NCBI GenBank assembly: GCA_018141785.1
Contig: CP073341.1
Location: 1,845,422-1,909,421, forward strand
DNA: 64,000 bases
Reading direction: 5' to 3'
From: Candidatus Paraprochloron terpiosi LD05
GTDB taxonomy: Bacteria; Cyanobacteriota; Cyanobacteriia; Cyanobacteriales; Prochloraceae
A program made the position numbers and the translations under genes. This document shows positions 1 to 10,338 of the stretch, piece after piece; position 1 is the stretch's first letter; the number at the start of each line of letters is the position of its first letter. Below the pieces are notes generated by a model. The model was not told where the DNA came from, made no database searches, and was given only the letters and a program-made list of their open reading frames with translations.

Positions 1-131
1 GGTTCCCCAAAATCCCAAATCTTGATTTCTAACATTTTGTTGTCTAATTTTACTTCCAAATCAATAGGGGTAGTGGGGGGTAAGTTTTGGTGAGCCTCGA
101 AGAAACAGGAAAATCTGTGGTGGTCATGAGT
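1..131 (-). pseudogene. Anti-sigma regulatory factor (RsbW-like kinase) fragment, cut by window edge
   Basis: The minus-strand frame running off the left edge reads like the middle of an RsbW/SpoIIAB-type ATPase. It has a segment following the N-box (AHQNLPPTTPIDLEV) and a LEIKIWDFGE stretch that matches the G1 region of these kinases. Such proteins bind and phosphorylate anti-anti-sigma factors in partner-switching control. The frame is closed by a TAG at 132-134 with no start codon or N-terminal half inside the window, so this is either a degraded 5' end or a frameshifted gene. The part beyond the window decides which. Confidence 0.5.
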
Positions 132-263
132 CTAGAAAGTGGTTCAGGAGGTTATCAAGTCAGATTTGATATGATCTAATATTTTCAATATATTTATTAA
201 AAATTCCACAATCACTACTTAAAATCAAAATGCATCCATTAATAATGATTGTGGAGGGATGTG

Positions 264-899
264 TTATCTTTTTTCCTTTTCCATTTTCGCTTTTGCCTTG
301 TTAGCGCTGCGTCGGAGGGATTGTAAGCGAGTCTCGTATTTCTTCTTAGCGCGACGGTTAGGGGTTAGGTCTATTAAAGTTTTTAATGCACTACCTAAAC
401 TTTTGTAAGCATTGGGAACAGAATAGCCGAAACGAGTAGCCAGGGCGATCGCCTTTTCGTCTGCTTCCATAGCTTCTGTCAGAGTGCGATCACTGTTGTT
501 CTTTTGCCAGAGTCGATAGCCGGAAACGCTGCACAAACCGAGAGCGAGGAGCAGCAGTAAGCCGTCCTGCACCCAGAGTTCCCCCACAGCACCTCCCAAA
601 CCAATAGCTAGGGCTGCCATTTCCCAGCCTTCTTTGGGTATGGTATCATTTTGAATGCGAGCAACTTCGTGCCAAAATAGCAAATTGCGCTGGTCAATAG
701 CGAGGTTCTCCCATTTAGCTAGATCAATTTGAATTTCCACCTCGTCTTTACCCAGTTCTTCGCACCGAGTCAGGGGTGGGTTAACTTCCGTGCTTCCTTC
801 TACTATTACCCAGCTTTGCAACTCTGGGGGGAGCAAACCTTTCAACCGCCGCAGTTCATTCATTTCAGCTTTAGCAGAAGAAGTTGTATAAGTCGTCAT
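264..899 (-). CDS. DUF3318 family protein
   Basis: A 211-residue cyanobacterial protein of unknown function. The N-terminal half holds a conserved segment typical of DUF3318 (LPPELQSWVIVEGS near residue 23 and NLLFWHEVARIQNDT near 72). Two hydrophobic stretches (about 92-125) look like a membrane hairpin, and the C-terminus is a lysine/arginine-rich helix. It is divergently transcribed from the small membrane protein that starts near 946, with the shared promoter in the gap. Family assignment is by recognition of the conserved core; function is unknown. Confidence 0.8.
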   Translation of the reverse strand: MTTYTTSSAKAEMNELRRLKGLLPPELQSWVIVEGSTEVNPPLTRCEELGKDEVEIQIDLAKWENLAIDQRNLLFWHEVARIQNDTIPKEGWEMAALAIGLGGAVGELWVQDGLLLLLALGLCSVSGYRLWQKNNSDRTLTEAMEADEKAIALATRFGYSVPNAYKSLGSALKTLIDLTPNRRAKKKYETRLQSLRRSANKAKAKMEKEKR

Positions 900-945
900 A
901 AATTTGCCTAGATATAATTACTACACATTCCACTACTATAGTATA

Positions 946-1317
946 GTGTTGGATTGGAAAATTGCTCCTGTGGGACTTCTGTGGTTACCCCTTTTATTCG
1001 CCTTTTGCTGGTTAACTTGGGCTGGTTGGAACGAGTATCAAAAAGTTAAGGCCTATCGTCGTTGGGAGAGGCAGTTTGACCGGGGAAAGTACGATATTTA
1101 TGCAGTTTTGTTGCTCAAAGGAGATTTGTTGACTTGGGGGAAACCAACGAAGTCGCAACCTGTCCGGATCCAAACTTTTTCCCTCAAAGAGGTAGAAACT
1201 ATTCGCTTGTTGGTGGACCAGCGCCCGGTGGATCTAGAAGCAGTGAGCGAGTACCATGACAGTGACCAGTTCTTTCACAATGAAGGTCCGTCACCCAAAA
1301 AAGATGATAAACTTTGA
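946..1317 (+). CDS. Small membrane-anchored protein, unknown
   Basis: One N-terminal transmembrane helix (VGLLWLPLLFAFCWLTWAGW) is followed by a soluble, charged domain of about 90 residues. The frame is open from a TTG at 904, but the first 14 codons (Tyr-rich) are unlikely to be coding, so I prefer GTG at 946. The last 15 or so residues (around DSDQFFHNEG) come from a dispersed repeat at 1261-1281 that also occurs inverted at 3424-3444, so the original C-terminus was probably replaced. No family recognised. Confidence 0.6.
   Translation: MLDWKIAPVGLLWLPLLFAFCWLTWAGWNEYQKVKAYRRWERQFDRGKYDIYAVLLLKGDLLTWGKPTKSQPVRIQTFSLKEVETIRLLVDQRPVDLEAVSEYHDSDQFFHNEGPSPKKDDKL
1261..1281 (+). repeat. 21-bp dispersed repeat, copy 1
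   Basis: AGTGACCAGTTCTTTCACAA plus one more T is found here and, as the exact reverse complement, at 3424-3444. Both copies sit at the 3' ends of coding regions and supply their last codons. The second copy continues into tandem CACTGGT units, a pattern common in cyanobacterial intergenic DNA. Confidence 0.7.
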
Positions 1318-1333
1318 AAGCGGTTGCTATATA

Positions 1334-1639
1334 TTAGATGTTTTGTTGATATTCTAACAGCAAAGCCAGGAGATTTTGCAAACACTTGTCTGGTATGAGG
1401 TCAAGAACGGGCAGTTCCAGCTTTCCACCACCTAATTTTACGGGAATATCCTGCAAAATTTGCACCAGCTCCCTTTCATTAAGAGCATCATCCGCTAATA
1501 AAGGATAGACTTTTTGTGCTACAGTGAGATGAAGATGAGCATCGGCTAAATAAAGATGCCACTTAGCTACATCAATATAAATTTGCTCACCTATTTCCCC
1601 AGCCAGGGCTTCAATATCTCGGGTAGTGTAATTAGCCAT
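1334..1639 (-). CDS. DUF3181 family protein
   Basis: A 101-residue soluble, helical cyanobacterial protein. The core (IEALAGEIGEQIYIDVAKWH, then LYLADAHL) is characteristic of DUF3181; function unknown. The frame extends upstream to 1675, but the ATG at 1639 (MANYTTRD) fits family alignments. It overlaps the end of the upstream 2TM gene by 8 nt, implying translational coupling. Confidence 0.8.
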   Translation of the reverse strand: MANYTTRDIEALAGEIGEQIYIDVAKWHLYLADAHLHLTVAQKVYPLLADDALNERELVQILQDIPVKLGGGKLELPVLDLIPDKCLQNLLALLLEYQQNI

Positions 1640-1886
1640 TGATTTTTGGAGTAGAATAATCGGCAATCGCCACAATATAAATTAGATGTAATAATAACAC
1701 TGCTACCCAAACCCCACTCACCCAGATACTCCAAGTCCAGTCAGCAGCTTTAATAGTGCGCACAAACCACAAACCGGAATTAGAAGCAGCAAAAATAGCC
1801 ACATGGAAAGCAAAATTCATCCTGTCGTCTAAGCGACGATATTCAGGATCCAGGCGATCGGGTTTACGGGGCCAACGAGGGGGCAT
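1632..1886 (-). CDS. 2TM domain-containing protein
   Basis: An 84-residue protein with a basic, proline-rich N-terminus (PPRWPRKPDRLDPEYRRLDD) and two transmembrane helices (about 24-45 and 52-75), the layout of the 2TM domain family. It is first gene of a two-gene unit with the DUF3181 gene, overlapping it by 8 nt. Function unknown; likely cytoplasmic-membrane or thylakoid. Confidence 0.7.
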   Translation of the reverse strand: MPPRWPRKPDRLDPEYRRLDDRMNFAFHVAIFAASNSGLWFVRTIKAADWTWSIWVSGVWVAVLLLHLIYIVAIADYSTPKING

Positions 1887-1929
1887 AAGGAATCTATAAT
1901 GGAGTTTTCATCAATATAATATAGCAAAC

Positions 1930-2418
1930 CTACTCACGAATATAATCCCCGGATTTGCCGCCGGTTTTCCTCAATAGCTGAATAGACTGGATTTCTATAG
2001 ACTTTTCCAACCCTTTAGCCATATCGTACAAGGTGAGGGCGGCTACGGAGACGGCGGTTAAGGCTTCCATTTCCACCCCGGTTTCTGCTTTCGTCTTCAC
2101 GGTGGCTCGAATTTCATAGCCGGGCAAGGAGAGATCCGGTATCAGCTCCACTTCTATCTTCTGTAATGGTAAAGAATGACACAAAGGAATCAAATTGGCT
2201 GTTTGCTTCGCTGCCATAATACCCGCTAGTTTAGCGGTCCCTAAAACGTCTCCTTTGGGGGCATTAGCAGAGGCGATGGCTTCCATTGTTGCTGCGGACA
2301 TTCGTACTTGCCCCCCAGCCACCGCTTCTCTAACAGTTATTTTTTTCGATGAAACGTCCACCATACGCACTTTTCCGGTATTATTTACATGGGATAAAAA
2401 TTTTTTTTCCTCAACCAC
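1930..2418 (-). CDS. moaC: Cyclic pyranopterin monophosphate synthase MoaC
   Basis: Converts the MoaA product to cyclic pyranopterin monophosphate in molybdenum cofactor synthesis, needed for example for nitrate reductase. The 162 residues match the family's usual length. Hallmarks are MVDVSSK near the N-terminus, the IPLCHSLPL motif, the [12 protein letters not shown] active-site segment and DMAKG. The start is a GTG. It lies back to back with tRNA-Arg. No other moa genes are in the window. Confidence 0.95.
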   Translation of the reverse strand: MVEEKKFLSHVNNTGKVRMVDVSSKKITVREAVAGGQVRMSAATMEAIASANAPKGDVLGTAKLAGIMAAKQTANLIPLCHSLPLQKIEVELIPDLSLPGYEIRATVKTKAETGVEMEALTAVSVAALTLYDMAKGLEKSIEIQSIQLLRKTGGKSGDYIRE

Positions 2419-2460
2419 TTGCTTTTTTCCATTTCTCTGTGTTATTATTCCAAACAGTTA

Positions 2461-2534
2461 GGGCGTGTAGCTCAGTGGACTAGAGCACGTGGCTACGGAC
2501 CACGGTGTCAGGGGTTCGAATCCCTTCTCGCCCG
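2461..2534 (+). tRNA. tRNA-Arg (ACG)
   Basis: A 74-nt cloverleaf: acceptor GGGCGTG, D-arm with TAGCTCAGT, anticodon stem GTGG/CCAC with loop CTACGGA (anticodon ACG), T-arm GGGGTTCGAATCCC, discriminator G. One mismatch lies in the acceptor stem. ACG is wobble-modified to inosine and reads CGN codons. No CCA is encoded. Confidence 0.95.
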
Positions 2535-2540
2535 TTATAG

Positions 2541-2898
2541 TTAGCTGGTACCATTAAAGGGATATTGACCCACTGCGATTAATTTTCGCCTTTCTTGTAA
2601 ACGTTCCCAGTTGTTGAATTGTAAGATAGTTACAGTCACTCGTCCCCGGGCTGTGAATGGCACAATTACAGTATGGACAAGCCAGGGCTAGATTTTCTGG
2701 GACGGTTTTTCCGCCATGTTTTTGGGCAATTACATGTTCCATTTCAAAAGTGAACAAGGCAATATGTTGAAGAAACAAACAATATTCACACCGTCGCTTT
2801 GCCCGTTGAATTACAAATTGGCGTAAAACTTTAGAAACATAGCTCATTATGCAGTTTGAAGCATTTAACCTGTCAGGTACTTCTAGAGTAATTTCCAT
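2541..2898 (-). pseudogene. HNH endonuclease relic with internal deletion, fused to antitoxin-like N-terminus
   Basis: The 114-codon frame (2554-2898) has a good HNH core: a CEYC pair, EMEHVIAQKHGG, NLALACPYCN. After the second cysteine pair it diverges. In the next frame, down to a TAA at 2541, the sequence reads GRVTVTILQFNNWERLQERR, the usual C-terminal end of these cyanobacterial HNH proteins. So the segment between was deleted with a frame change. The first 11 residues (MEITLEVPDRL) resemble the start of a small antitoxin, apparently fused by another deletion; the HNH part proper starts at MSYVSKVLRQ (2844). Probably non-functional. Confidence 0.65.
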
Positions 2899-2935
2899 GG
2901 TTGTTGCTTAAAGGTTGTCTGAGGGAACTTGTCTC

Positions 2936-3184
2936 CTATGGTAGCTTTTTCTGCTTTTCTTTTAGGTATGCTTTTAGTCTCTTTACTCCTTTTCGGTACG
3001 CTGCTGCTAGTTCTGGTTCTAAGGGGTTGTTGTTGAGGGAAAGCATCTGTAACTGAGACAGGTTTCCTATAGACTCCGGTAACTCAGTCAAATGCATATA
3101 TTCCAGATCTAGCTCAGTCGAACGCGATCGCCCTGCCTCTTCAATTTTTCGTTCTGCTTCCTGATATGCATATTCTGGTGTCAT
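2936..3184 (-). CDS. Short leucine-rich repeat protein
   Basis: 82 residues with one or two LRR units (LDLEYMHLTELPESIGNLSQ, then LQMLSLNNNPLEPEL) followed by a helical basic tail (YRKGVKRLKAYLKEKQ). Longer cyanobacterial LRR proteins have this same tail before further domains, so this may be a minimal or truncated member. Start ATG at 3184, with an AGGAGG-like sequence just upstream on the minus strand not obvious. No enzymatic domain. Confidence 0.6.
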   Translation of the reverse strand: MTPEYAYQEAERKIEEAGRSRSTELDLEYMHLTELPESIGNLSQLQMLSLNNNPLEPELAAAYRKGVKRLKAYLKEKQKKLP

Positions 3185-3405
3185 AGGAGGTTCCTTATTC
3201 TCTTTTTATAATAACACGTAATATCAGAATTCTCCCTATTTTATTCCTGAAAGGGACGCTGGCAGGCGGGGGGTGCTACTTATAGTGGTTGAGTTTGAAT
3301 TATATTATTAGTAACGGTATTTTGGAGTGATCGCGTCCTGGTTACTACGAACTTGATTAAAAACCGCAGAGACACAGAGGACACAGAGAAAGATAAGAGA
3401 GAAAG

Positions 3406-4650
3406 TTAGTAGTGAGGTCGAAGATTGTGAAAGAACTGGTCACTGGTCACTGGTAACTGATAACTGTCCTTGCCGCGACCAAGAGCAAAACGTAGAGAAC
3501 GACCTAAACTTTTACCAGAGCGAGTTAAAAACAACACTAAACCTATCAGAGCAAAACCAGCAGCAATGTAGAAGCGATGGCGATAGGTCAAAAAGGTGAT
3601 GGAACCCAAGATAGGACCACCTAAAGCAATACCTAATTCAAAGCCCCCAATACAGAAAGAAGTAACTCTACCCCTCTCATTAGTATAGGAGCGATCGGAC
3701 ATTAGAGCTAACATCATGGGAATTAACAAACCCGAACCCATTCCTTCCAGAATTGCAGCCAGAAGGAACCCATTAGAAGTCTGTGTTGACGCCAAGATTA
3801 CCATAGATATACCATAGCAAACCAAACTCCCGGTAATAAACAAACCCCGACCAATTTTATCTGAAATCTTCCCCACAAAGATACGAAGGGAAAAACTGGC
3901 AAGAGCTGCTGCGGTATAAAACAAACCAGCATTAAAATCTACCCCACTCTCCCGCAAAAATAAAGGTAAGAACGCAATCAAAGTGCCAAACAATAAACCG
4001 ATAGATAAAAGAATACCAGTGGGTACCATTAAAGAAGGACTTTGGAGCATTTCAGTAAAACTGCGATGAGGTTCCACAGCAGTATCCGTCTCCAAACCAT
4101 CCCGTCTTTTCTCTCCCACCAGACTTCCTAAACTCAAAGCGAGAAAACCGCAACCAGAGGATACTAAAAATAAAGTTCCGTAACCGGAAGTTTCTGGCAA
4201 TAATCCCCCCAAAGCAGGTCCAACAGACATCCCTATGGGTACTGCTAAACTCATATAACCAATGAGTTTCCCTCGCTGCTTATCCGGAGCAAAATCAATT
4301 ACCAAAGTACTATATCCTGTCGTAAAACTAGCTATACTAATACCGTGAAATGCTCTCAATACCATTAATAAGGGAATAGAGGACACGAAGTAATAACCCA
4401 CAGGAGCAATTCCTGCTACAGCGGTTCCGATTAATAATACTATCTTCCTACTGTGTTCATCGGCTAATGAACCTACCCAAGTGCGGGAAAACAACAGCCC
4501 AATGGCAAAACAGCCCATAACCCACCCTACCTGCTGGGTACTTCCTCCGATATCGGCGATATAAGCTGGAAGAACCGGTAGCAGAGAAGTCATGCTAATC
4601 CAAAATAAAAGACCCGCAGCAAATAAAATGAGCAAATTTTTGTTAAACAC
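3406..4650 (-). CDS. MFS transporter
   Basis: A 414-residue major facilitator with about 12 transmembrane helices. The motif-A region reads GSLADEHSRK between helices 2 and 3, and the second half has GKISDKIGRG. Substrate cannot be told; the closest general type is drug/sugar efflux permeases. It overlaps the upstream glycosyltransferase gene by 8 nt, so the two are co-translated. The last about 25 codons (LPVTSDQFFHNLRPHY) are made of dispersed repeat DNA rather than family sequence. Confidence 0.85.
   Translation of the reverse strand: MFNKNLLILFAAGLLFWISMTSLLPVLPAYIADIGGSTQQVGWVMGCFAIGLLFSRTWVGSLADEHSRKIVLLIGTAVAGIAPVGYYFVSSIPLLMVLRAFHGISIASFTTGYSTLVIDFAPDKQRGKLIGYMSLAVPIGMSVGPALGGLLPETSGYGTLFLVSSGCGFLALSLGSLVGEKRRDGLETDTAVEPHRSFTEMLQSPSLMVPTGILLSIGLLFGTLIAFLPLFLRESGVDFNAGLFYTAAALASFSLRIFVGKISDKIGRGLFITGSLVCYGISMVILASTQTSNGFLLAAILEGMGSGLLIPMMLALMSDRSYTNERGRVTSFCIGGFELGIALGGPILGSITFLTYRHRFYIAAGFALIGLVLFLTRSGKSLGRSLRFALGRGKDSYQLPVTSDQFFHNLRPHY
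3424..3444 (-). repeat. 21-bp dispersed repeat, copy 2
   Basis: Exact reverse complement of 1261-1281, followed by tandem CACTGGT units through about 3465. Encodes the C-terminal tail of the MFS gene. Confidence 0.7.
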
Positions 4651-5653
4651 TATTTAAATTTGTGCCAATTATTTCCCGTACCCGATAAATGGGACGATTC
4701 TGAGATTCGTGGTAAGTGCGCATTAGCAATTCCCCCAACAACCCGAAGCAAAAAAGCTGCAACCCTGTAAGAAGGAGAATCACCACCAAAATTAATAAAG
4801 GGCGATCGCCAATACTTTCCCCCAACCCCAGTTTTATCCAAGTAAGATAACCACCGATGACTATTCCCCCCAGCATTAAAATCATCCCCAAGCCACCAAA
4901 AACGTGCATAGGGCGGGTGAGGAATTTCTTCATAAACCAGATAGTCAATAAATCCATCAACACTCGCAATGTCCGTCCCAAACCGTACTTACTGCTACCA
5001 AAACGGCGAGCATGGTGTCTGACGGGTAATTCAGCAATCTTTGCTCCTTCAATAAATGCCAAAGCGGGTAAAAAACGGTGCAAATCCCCGTAGAGATTGA
5101 GATCCGCCGCTAATTCCGCCCGGTAAGCTTTCAGAGAACAGCCGTAGTCGTGCAATTTGACCCCCGTAACTTGTCCAATGAGCCAATTAGCTATTTTAGA
5201 AGGAAGCAACCTGCTCAGAGCAGCATCCTGTCTATTTTTCCGCCAACCGCTTACCAAATCATAACCTTCATAGAGTTTATTTATTAGTATAGGAATATCT
5301 GCCGGGTCATTCTGCAAGTCTGCATCTAGGGAAACAATAACCTCCCCTTGAGCATATTTAAACCCAGCGGCCATGGCTGGGGTTTGACCATAATTGCGTC
5401 GCAGCAGGATAGCCACAACATCCCTGCGAGTGGCAGCTATCTGCCGCAATAGTTCTGTGGATCCATCAGTAGAACCATCATCAACGCAAATTATTTTGTA
5501 TGTTATGCAATTTAATGTCAGTATATTAGAGATAGCCTCAATTAAATGGGGCAAACTCTCTACTTCGTTATAAATAGGTACTACTGCGGATACAGATGGG
5601 GTGCTAACGGGAACCATTGGCTCCTGCTGGACTGCAATAGGCGAAATTACCAC
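4643..5653 (-). CDS. Family 2 glycosyltransferase (DPM1/GtrB-like)
   Basis: A 336-residue membrane glycosyltransferase. It has a GT-A fold with the nucleotide-sugar motifs VDDGSTDGS (about 55-64) and SLDADLQNDP (about 108-117), an RFLPAL segment, then two C-terminal transmembrane helices (about 250-275 and 285-312). This matches bactoprenyl-phosphate glucosyl/mannosyl transferases, which load a sugar onto polyprenyl phosphate at the cytoplasmic face. It shares an 8-nt overlap with the MFS gene downstream. Confidence 0.85.
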   Translation of the reverse strand: MVISPIAVQQEPMVPVSTPSVSAVVPIYNEVESLPHLIEAISNILTLNCITYKIICVDDGSTDGSTELLRQIAATRRDVVAILLRRNYGQTPAMAAGFKYAQGEVIVSLDADLQNDPADIPILINKLYEGYDLVSGWRKNRQDAALSRLLPSKIANWLIGQVTGVKLHDYGCSLKAYRAELAADLNLYGDLHRFLPALAFIEGAKIAELPVRHHARRFGSSKYGLGRTLRVLMDLLTIWFMKKFLTRPMHVFGGLGMILMLGGIVIGGYLTWIKLGLGESIGDRPLLILVVILLLTGLQLFCFGLLGELLMRTYHESQNRPIYRVREIIGTNLNSV

Positions 5654-5667
5654 TTCCTCCTCCCTCG

Positions 5668-6342
5668 TTAAGGTATATAATTAGACATTACTCTGCCACA
5701 TCCCCAAAATTGATGATAATAAGACTGACTCACTTTATTATAAAACGGATCGAGTCGGTCAATACCGATGCCATTCCGTCCCTTTTCTTTTCCAGAACTA
5801 TGAATATAGAATAAATCCCCCAAATGAAGAGCAACGTGGTTCACCTTTTCCTTGGTACCAAAGAAGATTAAATCTCCCACCTGAAGTTCCTCCACAGTAA
5901 TTGTAGCAGTAAAAGCTTCTTGTTGATAAGAATCTCGTGGTAACCAGATATTACTATGAGCAAAAGCAGCTTGAACCAATCCAGAACAGTCGAAATTGGG
6001 ACCAATATTGCCACCCCAGAGATAATGGTTCGGTTGTTTCATCTTCTCCTGGGTAAAAGCAATAATTGCTCTTATTTGCTTTTCGATTTCGGAACGGGAA
6101 ATGGTTCTGGGGTGATAAACTGTGGAGACGGGTTCCAGAAGGGAAACTTTCTCCACAGGTAACCAACTTTCATAACCATCCTCGCAGGAGCAAATCAACA
6201 TTGCCTTTCCAGTAGGGGTGGTCGATAAAAGACGCAAATGACGTCCAGCAGCAGCTTGGGTAGCTAATCGCTCACACTTAGGAGCATCGTAAAGATCCAG
6301 GTCCAGGTGGCAGCAATATTCAAGATCGGTGGTTCGGTTCAT
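5668..6342 (-). CDS. NlpC/P60 (C40) peptidoglycan endopeptidase with SH3 domain
   Basis: 224 residues: an N-terminal bacterial SH3 region (about 20-75) and a C-terminal NlpC/P60 domain. Catalytic Cys119 sits in FDCSGLVQAAF, His169 in VNHVALH, and a third polar residue, His181, in YIHSSG. This is the architecture of cyanobacterial gamma-D-glutamyl-L-diamino-acid endopeptidases that cut stem peptides. No signal peptide is visible, as in the described cyanobacterial homologues, fitting a recycling role. It is divergent from the serine hydrolase gene at 6387. Confidence 0.9.
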   Translation of the reverse strand: MNRTTDLEYCCHLDLDLYDAPKCERLATQAAAGRHLRLLSTTPTGKAMLICSCEDGYESWLPVEKVSLLEPVSTVYHPRTISRSEIEKQIRAIIAFTQEKMKQPNHYLWGGNIGPNFDCSGLVQAAFAHSNIWLPRDSYQQEAFTATITVEELQVGDLIFFGTKEKVNHVALHLGDLFYIHSSGKEKGRNGIGIDRLDPFYNKVSQSYYHQFWGCGRVMSNYIP

Positions 6343-6386
6343 AGGGGATATTGTAACTATACCTGCGCGATGCTATATAACAAACA

Positions 6387-7289
6387 ATGACTTTTTTTCA
6401 TCAGTCGCCAAAATTAGCAGAACAGGCTAAATCAATTCTCCAGTCAACCTGGGAAGAATTTCCAACCTTAGGTAAGAATCAAATCGCACTTACCTGGATG
6501 GTTGATGACAACCCGGTACGGAGTTTTAGCTATCGAGGGAGGGAGCTGATTTATCCTGCTAGCGTGGTGAAACTTTTCTATCTAGTTGCTATCCACCAAT
6601 GGCTAGAGTCTGGGAAGATTATCGCTTCGGCGGAATTGGACAGAGCAATTCATGACGCTATCACCATTTCTAGTAACGATGCTACCAGTTTAATAGTAGA
6701 TATGTTAACGGAAACCACCAGCGGACCGGAATTAGCCCCTGATGCGTTTCAAACCTGGCAGTACCAAAGGAATATGGTCAATCGCTACTTCCAATCTTTA
6801 GGTTGGGCTGAGTTAGATGGTATAAACGTGAATCAAAAGACTTGGGGTGATGGATATTACGGTCGAGAACGAGCATTTGTGGGTTCGGATGGCTCAAACC
6901 GCAATATGCTCACTACAGATGGAGTAGCAAGGCTACTTTATAGTATTGTGAGGAGAGTGGCCGTTTCCGGAAAGCGATCGCAAGAAATGATGAGCTTGTT
7001 ACGACGCCATCTTACCCCTGAAGATTTAGCGGGTAAGGGTTCCGAGGAAAAACAAATCAGTGGCTTTCTCGGGCAAGGTTTACCGAAGGTGGCTAAATTG
7101 TGGTCAAAAGCAGGCTGGACAAGCCAAGTACGTCACGACGCAGCTTACATTGAAATTCCCCAAGTGCCCTCCTACTTACTAGTTGTTTTTACCGAAGGGA
7201 AAGAGAACAGCCAAAACCCAGCCCTTCTCCCTTTCCTGGGAAAAGCTTTTGCTGCTGTAATGGATAATCTAGGACACAATAGAGAGTGA
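6387..7289 (+). CDS. Serine hydrolase, class A beta-lactamase-like
   Basis: 300 residues of the penicillin-binding/beta-lactamase-type fold. Ser59-x-x-Lys62 (PASVVK) is the nucleophile motif, SSND near residues 95-98 fits the SxN motif, and KAGW near 240 is the KTG-like box. No signal peptide is seen. Given the neighbouring cell-wall peptidase, action on peptidoglycan fragments or a D-Ala-type peptide is more likely than antibiotic resistance, but this is inference. Confidence 0.8.
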   Translation: MTFFHQSPKLAEQAKSILQSTWEEFPTLGKNQIALTWMVDDNPVRSFSYRGRELIYPASVVKLFYLVAIHQWLESGKIIASAELDRAIHDAITISSNDATSLIVDMLTETTSGPELAPDAFQTWQYQRNMVNRYFQSLGWAELDGINVNQKTWGDGYYGRERAFVGSDGSNRNMLTTDGVARLLYSIVRRVAVSGKRSQEMMSLLRRHLTPEDLAGKGSEEKQISGFLGQGLPKVAKLWSKAGWTSQVRHDAAYIEIPQVPSYLLVVFTEGKENSQNPALLPFLGKAFAAVMDNLGHNRE

Positions 7290-7317
7290 AATTCAAGTTT
7301 ATTTGTGAGGAGAGATT

Positions 7318-7890
7318 TTGAACAAGATTAGTTTGCTTGTGTGTACTGCTTTGACCTTCTGCGTCAACCCCCTGACAGCTAAGGCCCAAACCCCACCAAT
7401 CGAGGTATCTACTTCTGCCAGCGCTCTTTCCTCTTCTGATCCCCTCGCCCAAAGAGATATCAATCCGTGGTCTAGGACTCGTTTTAACTACAGCTACATT
7501 GGAGTTGGTTTTAACCTTGGTTTGGGTGACAACCAAGATACAACAGTGGGGGATACTGGCTTTGTTATTAACGGTAAAATAGCCTTAAATCAGAACCTTT
7601 CATTGCGACCAGCCATTGTTTTCGCTGATGACACGGCATTCCTCTTCCCCGTCACCTACGATTTTACCCTCCGGGGTTCCGATCCTTTTGAACCGGTTCC
7701 CTTCATCCCTTACGTCGGTGGAGGCTTGATTTTAACCACCGAGAATAACAACAATTTGGGTTTCCTGCTCTCTGGGGGACTAGATTACCTCTTCTCGAAG
7801 CAATTTGTCGCTCACGCAGGTCTGAATGTCGGTTTCCTAGAACAAGGAACGGAGGTAGGATTGAGTTTCAATCTCGGCTACATGTTCTGA
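7318..7890 (+). CDS. Outer-membrane beta-barrel protein
   Basis: 190 residues with a Sec signal peptide (MNKISLLVCTALTFCVNPL, cleavage after AKA near residue 23) and alternating beta-strand pattern ending in the aromatic LGYMF, typical of outer-membrane barrels. The start is a TTG preceded by a GAGGAG-type RBS. A broken paralogue follows directly (7964-8453). Function unknown; likely a small 8-stranded barrel. Confidence 0.75.
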   Translation: MNKISLLVCTALTFCVNPLTAKAQTPPIEVSTSASALSSSDPLAQRDINPWSRTRFNYSYIGVGFNLGLGDNQDTTVGDTGFVINGKIALNQNLSLRPAIVFADDTAFLFPVTYDFTLRGSDPFEPVPFIPYVGGGLILTTENNNNLGFLLSGGLDYLFSKQFVAHAGLNVGFLEQGTEVGLSFNLGYMF

Positions 7891-7963
7891 TTTATTTGTA
7901 TGGGGGTTCTGCTATATTCTTAGCGGAATCACCCTGTTATTGTTCTGATAATCAATAAGCCGA

Positions 7964-8453
7964 ATGAAAGCAATTACGCTATTGAATTTCAAAATTATAT
8001 TATTAGGTCTCACTACCTTTGCCTTATTCTATCCCGTTGCAGCAGTGGCTCAAATTACAGTTTCCGACTACAGTTACTTTGGTGTCAATGGCAATATTGG
8101 TTTTACAGAGGACGATAATACCTCCCTTGAGGATTTCGGCTTTCTCATCAACACTAAAATTTCCATTATTCCCAATTTGTCATTACGACCTGCTGTTATT
8201 TTTGCTGATGATACATCCTACCTTATCCCAGTGACTTTTGACTTTTCGTTCAGCCAAACTCAACCACTAGTTCCTTTTGTAGGTGGTGGTGTGATGTTCG
8301 GTCCTAAGGACGGGTTGCTCCTTACTGGCGGGGTGGAAGTGCCCTGAGGAAATGAATTTGTGGTCAATGGAGGCATAAATGCAGGTTTTCATTGATGGTA
8401 AGACAAATGCGGGACTGTACTTCGGTCTCGGTTTTATATTCCCTAAAGACTAA
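7964..8453 (+). pseudogene. Broken paralogue of the beta-barrel protein
   Basis: Strongly similar to the preceding gene: signal peptide, YSYFGVNGNIGF, FLINTKISIIPNLSLRPAV and FADDTSYLIPVTFDF all align. The frame stops at TGA 8345-8347, continues in frame with GNEFVVNGGINAGFH, then needs a frameshift near 8390 to read the expected ending GLYFGLGFIFPKD and TAA at 8451-8453. One nonsense and one frameshift lesion make it a pseudogene from an old tandem duplication. Confidence 0.8.
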
Positions 8454-8512
8454 AGTTTGTAGGGTGGGCAATTGAACGTTGGTAGGGGCGGAGTTTTCCC
8501 GCCCAGACAGCC

Positions 8513-8542
8513 GTAGGTTGGGTTGAGGCACGAAACCCAACA
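8513..8542 (+). repeat. Dispersed intergenic repeat, copy 1
   Basis: The segment containing GTTGAGGCACGAAACCCAA (8522-8540) is found as its reverse complement at 11671-11689. It lies between the broken barrel gene and groEL. Confidence 0.6.
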
Positions 8543-8601
8543 TCACTAAGATTGTGGCATTACTTTTGTATTTTAAGTAATTGTTTTTTGTTACAAAAGT
8601 G

Positions 8602-10311
<1,710 letters not shown>

Positions 10312-10338
10312 TTAGCACTCTACCAGGTCGAGTGCTAA
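10312..10338 (-). promoter_or_regulatory. CIRCE operator (HrcA site)
   Basis: Perfect 9-bp inverted repeat TTAGCACTC / GAGTGCTAA with the standard 9-nt spacer (TACCAGGTC), 37 bp upstream of the groEL start. HrcA repressor binding here gives heat-shock control. On the minus strand a TTGACA (10358-10363) lies just upstream and may be the -35 box, placing CIRCE over the -10/start region. Confidence 0.95.
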
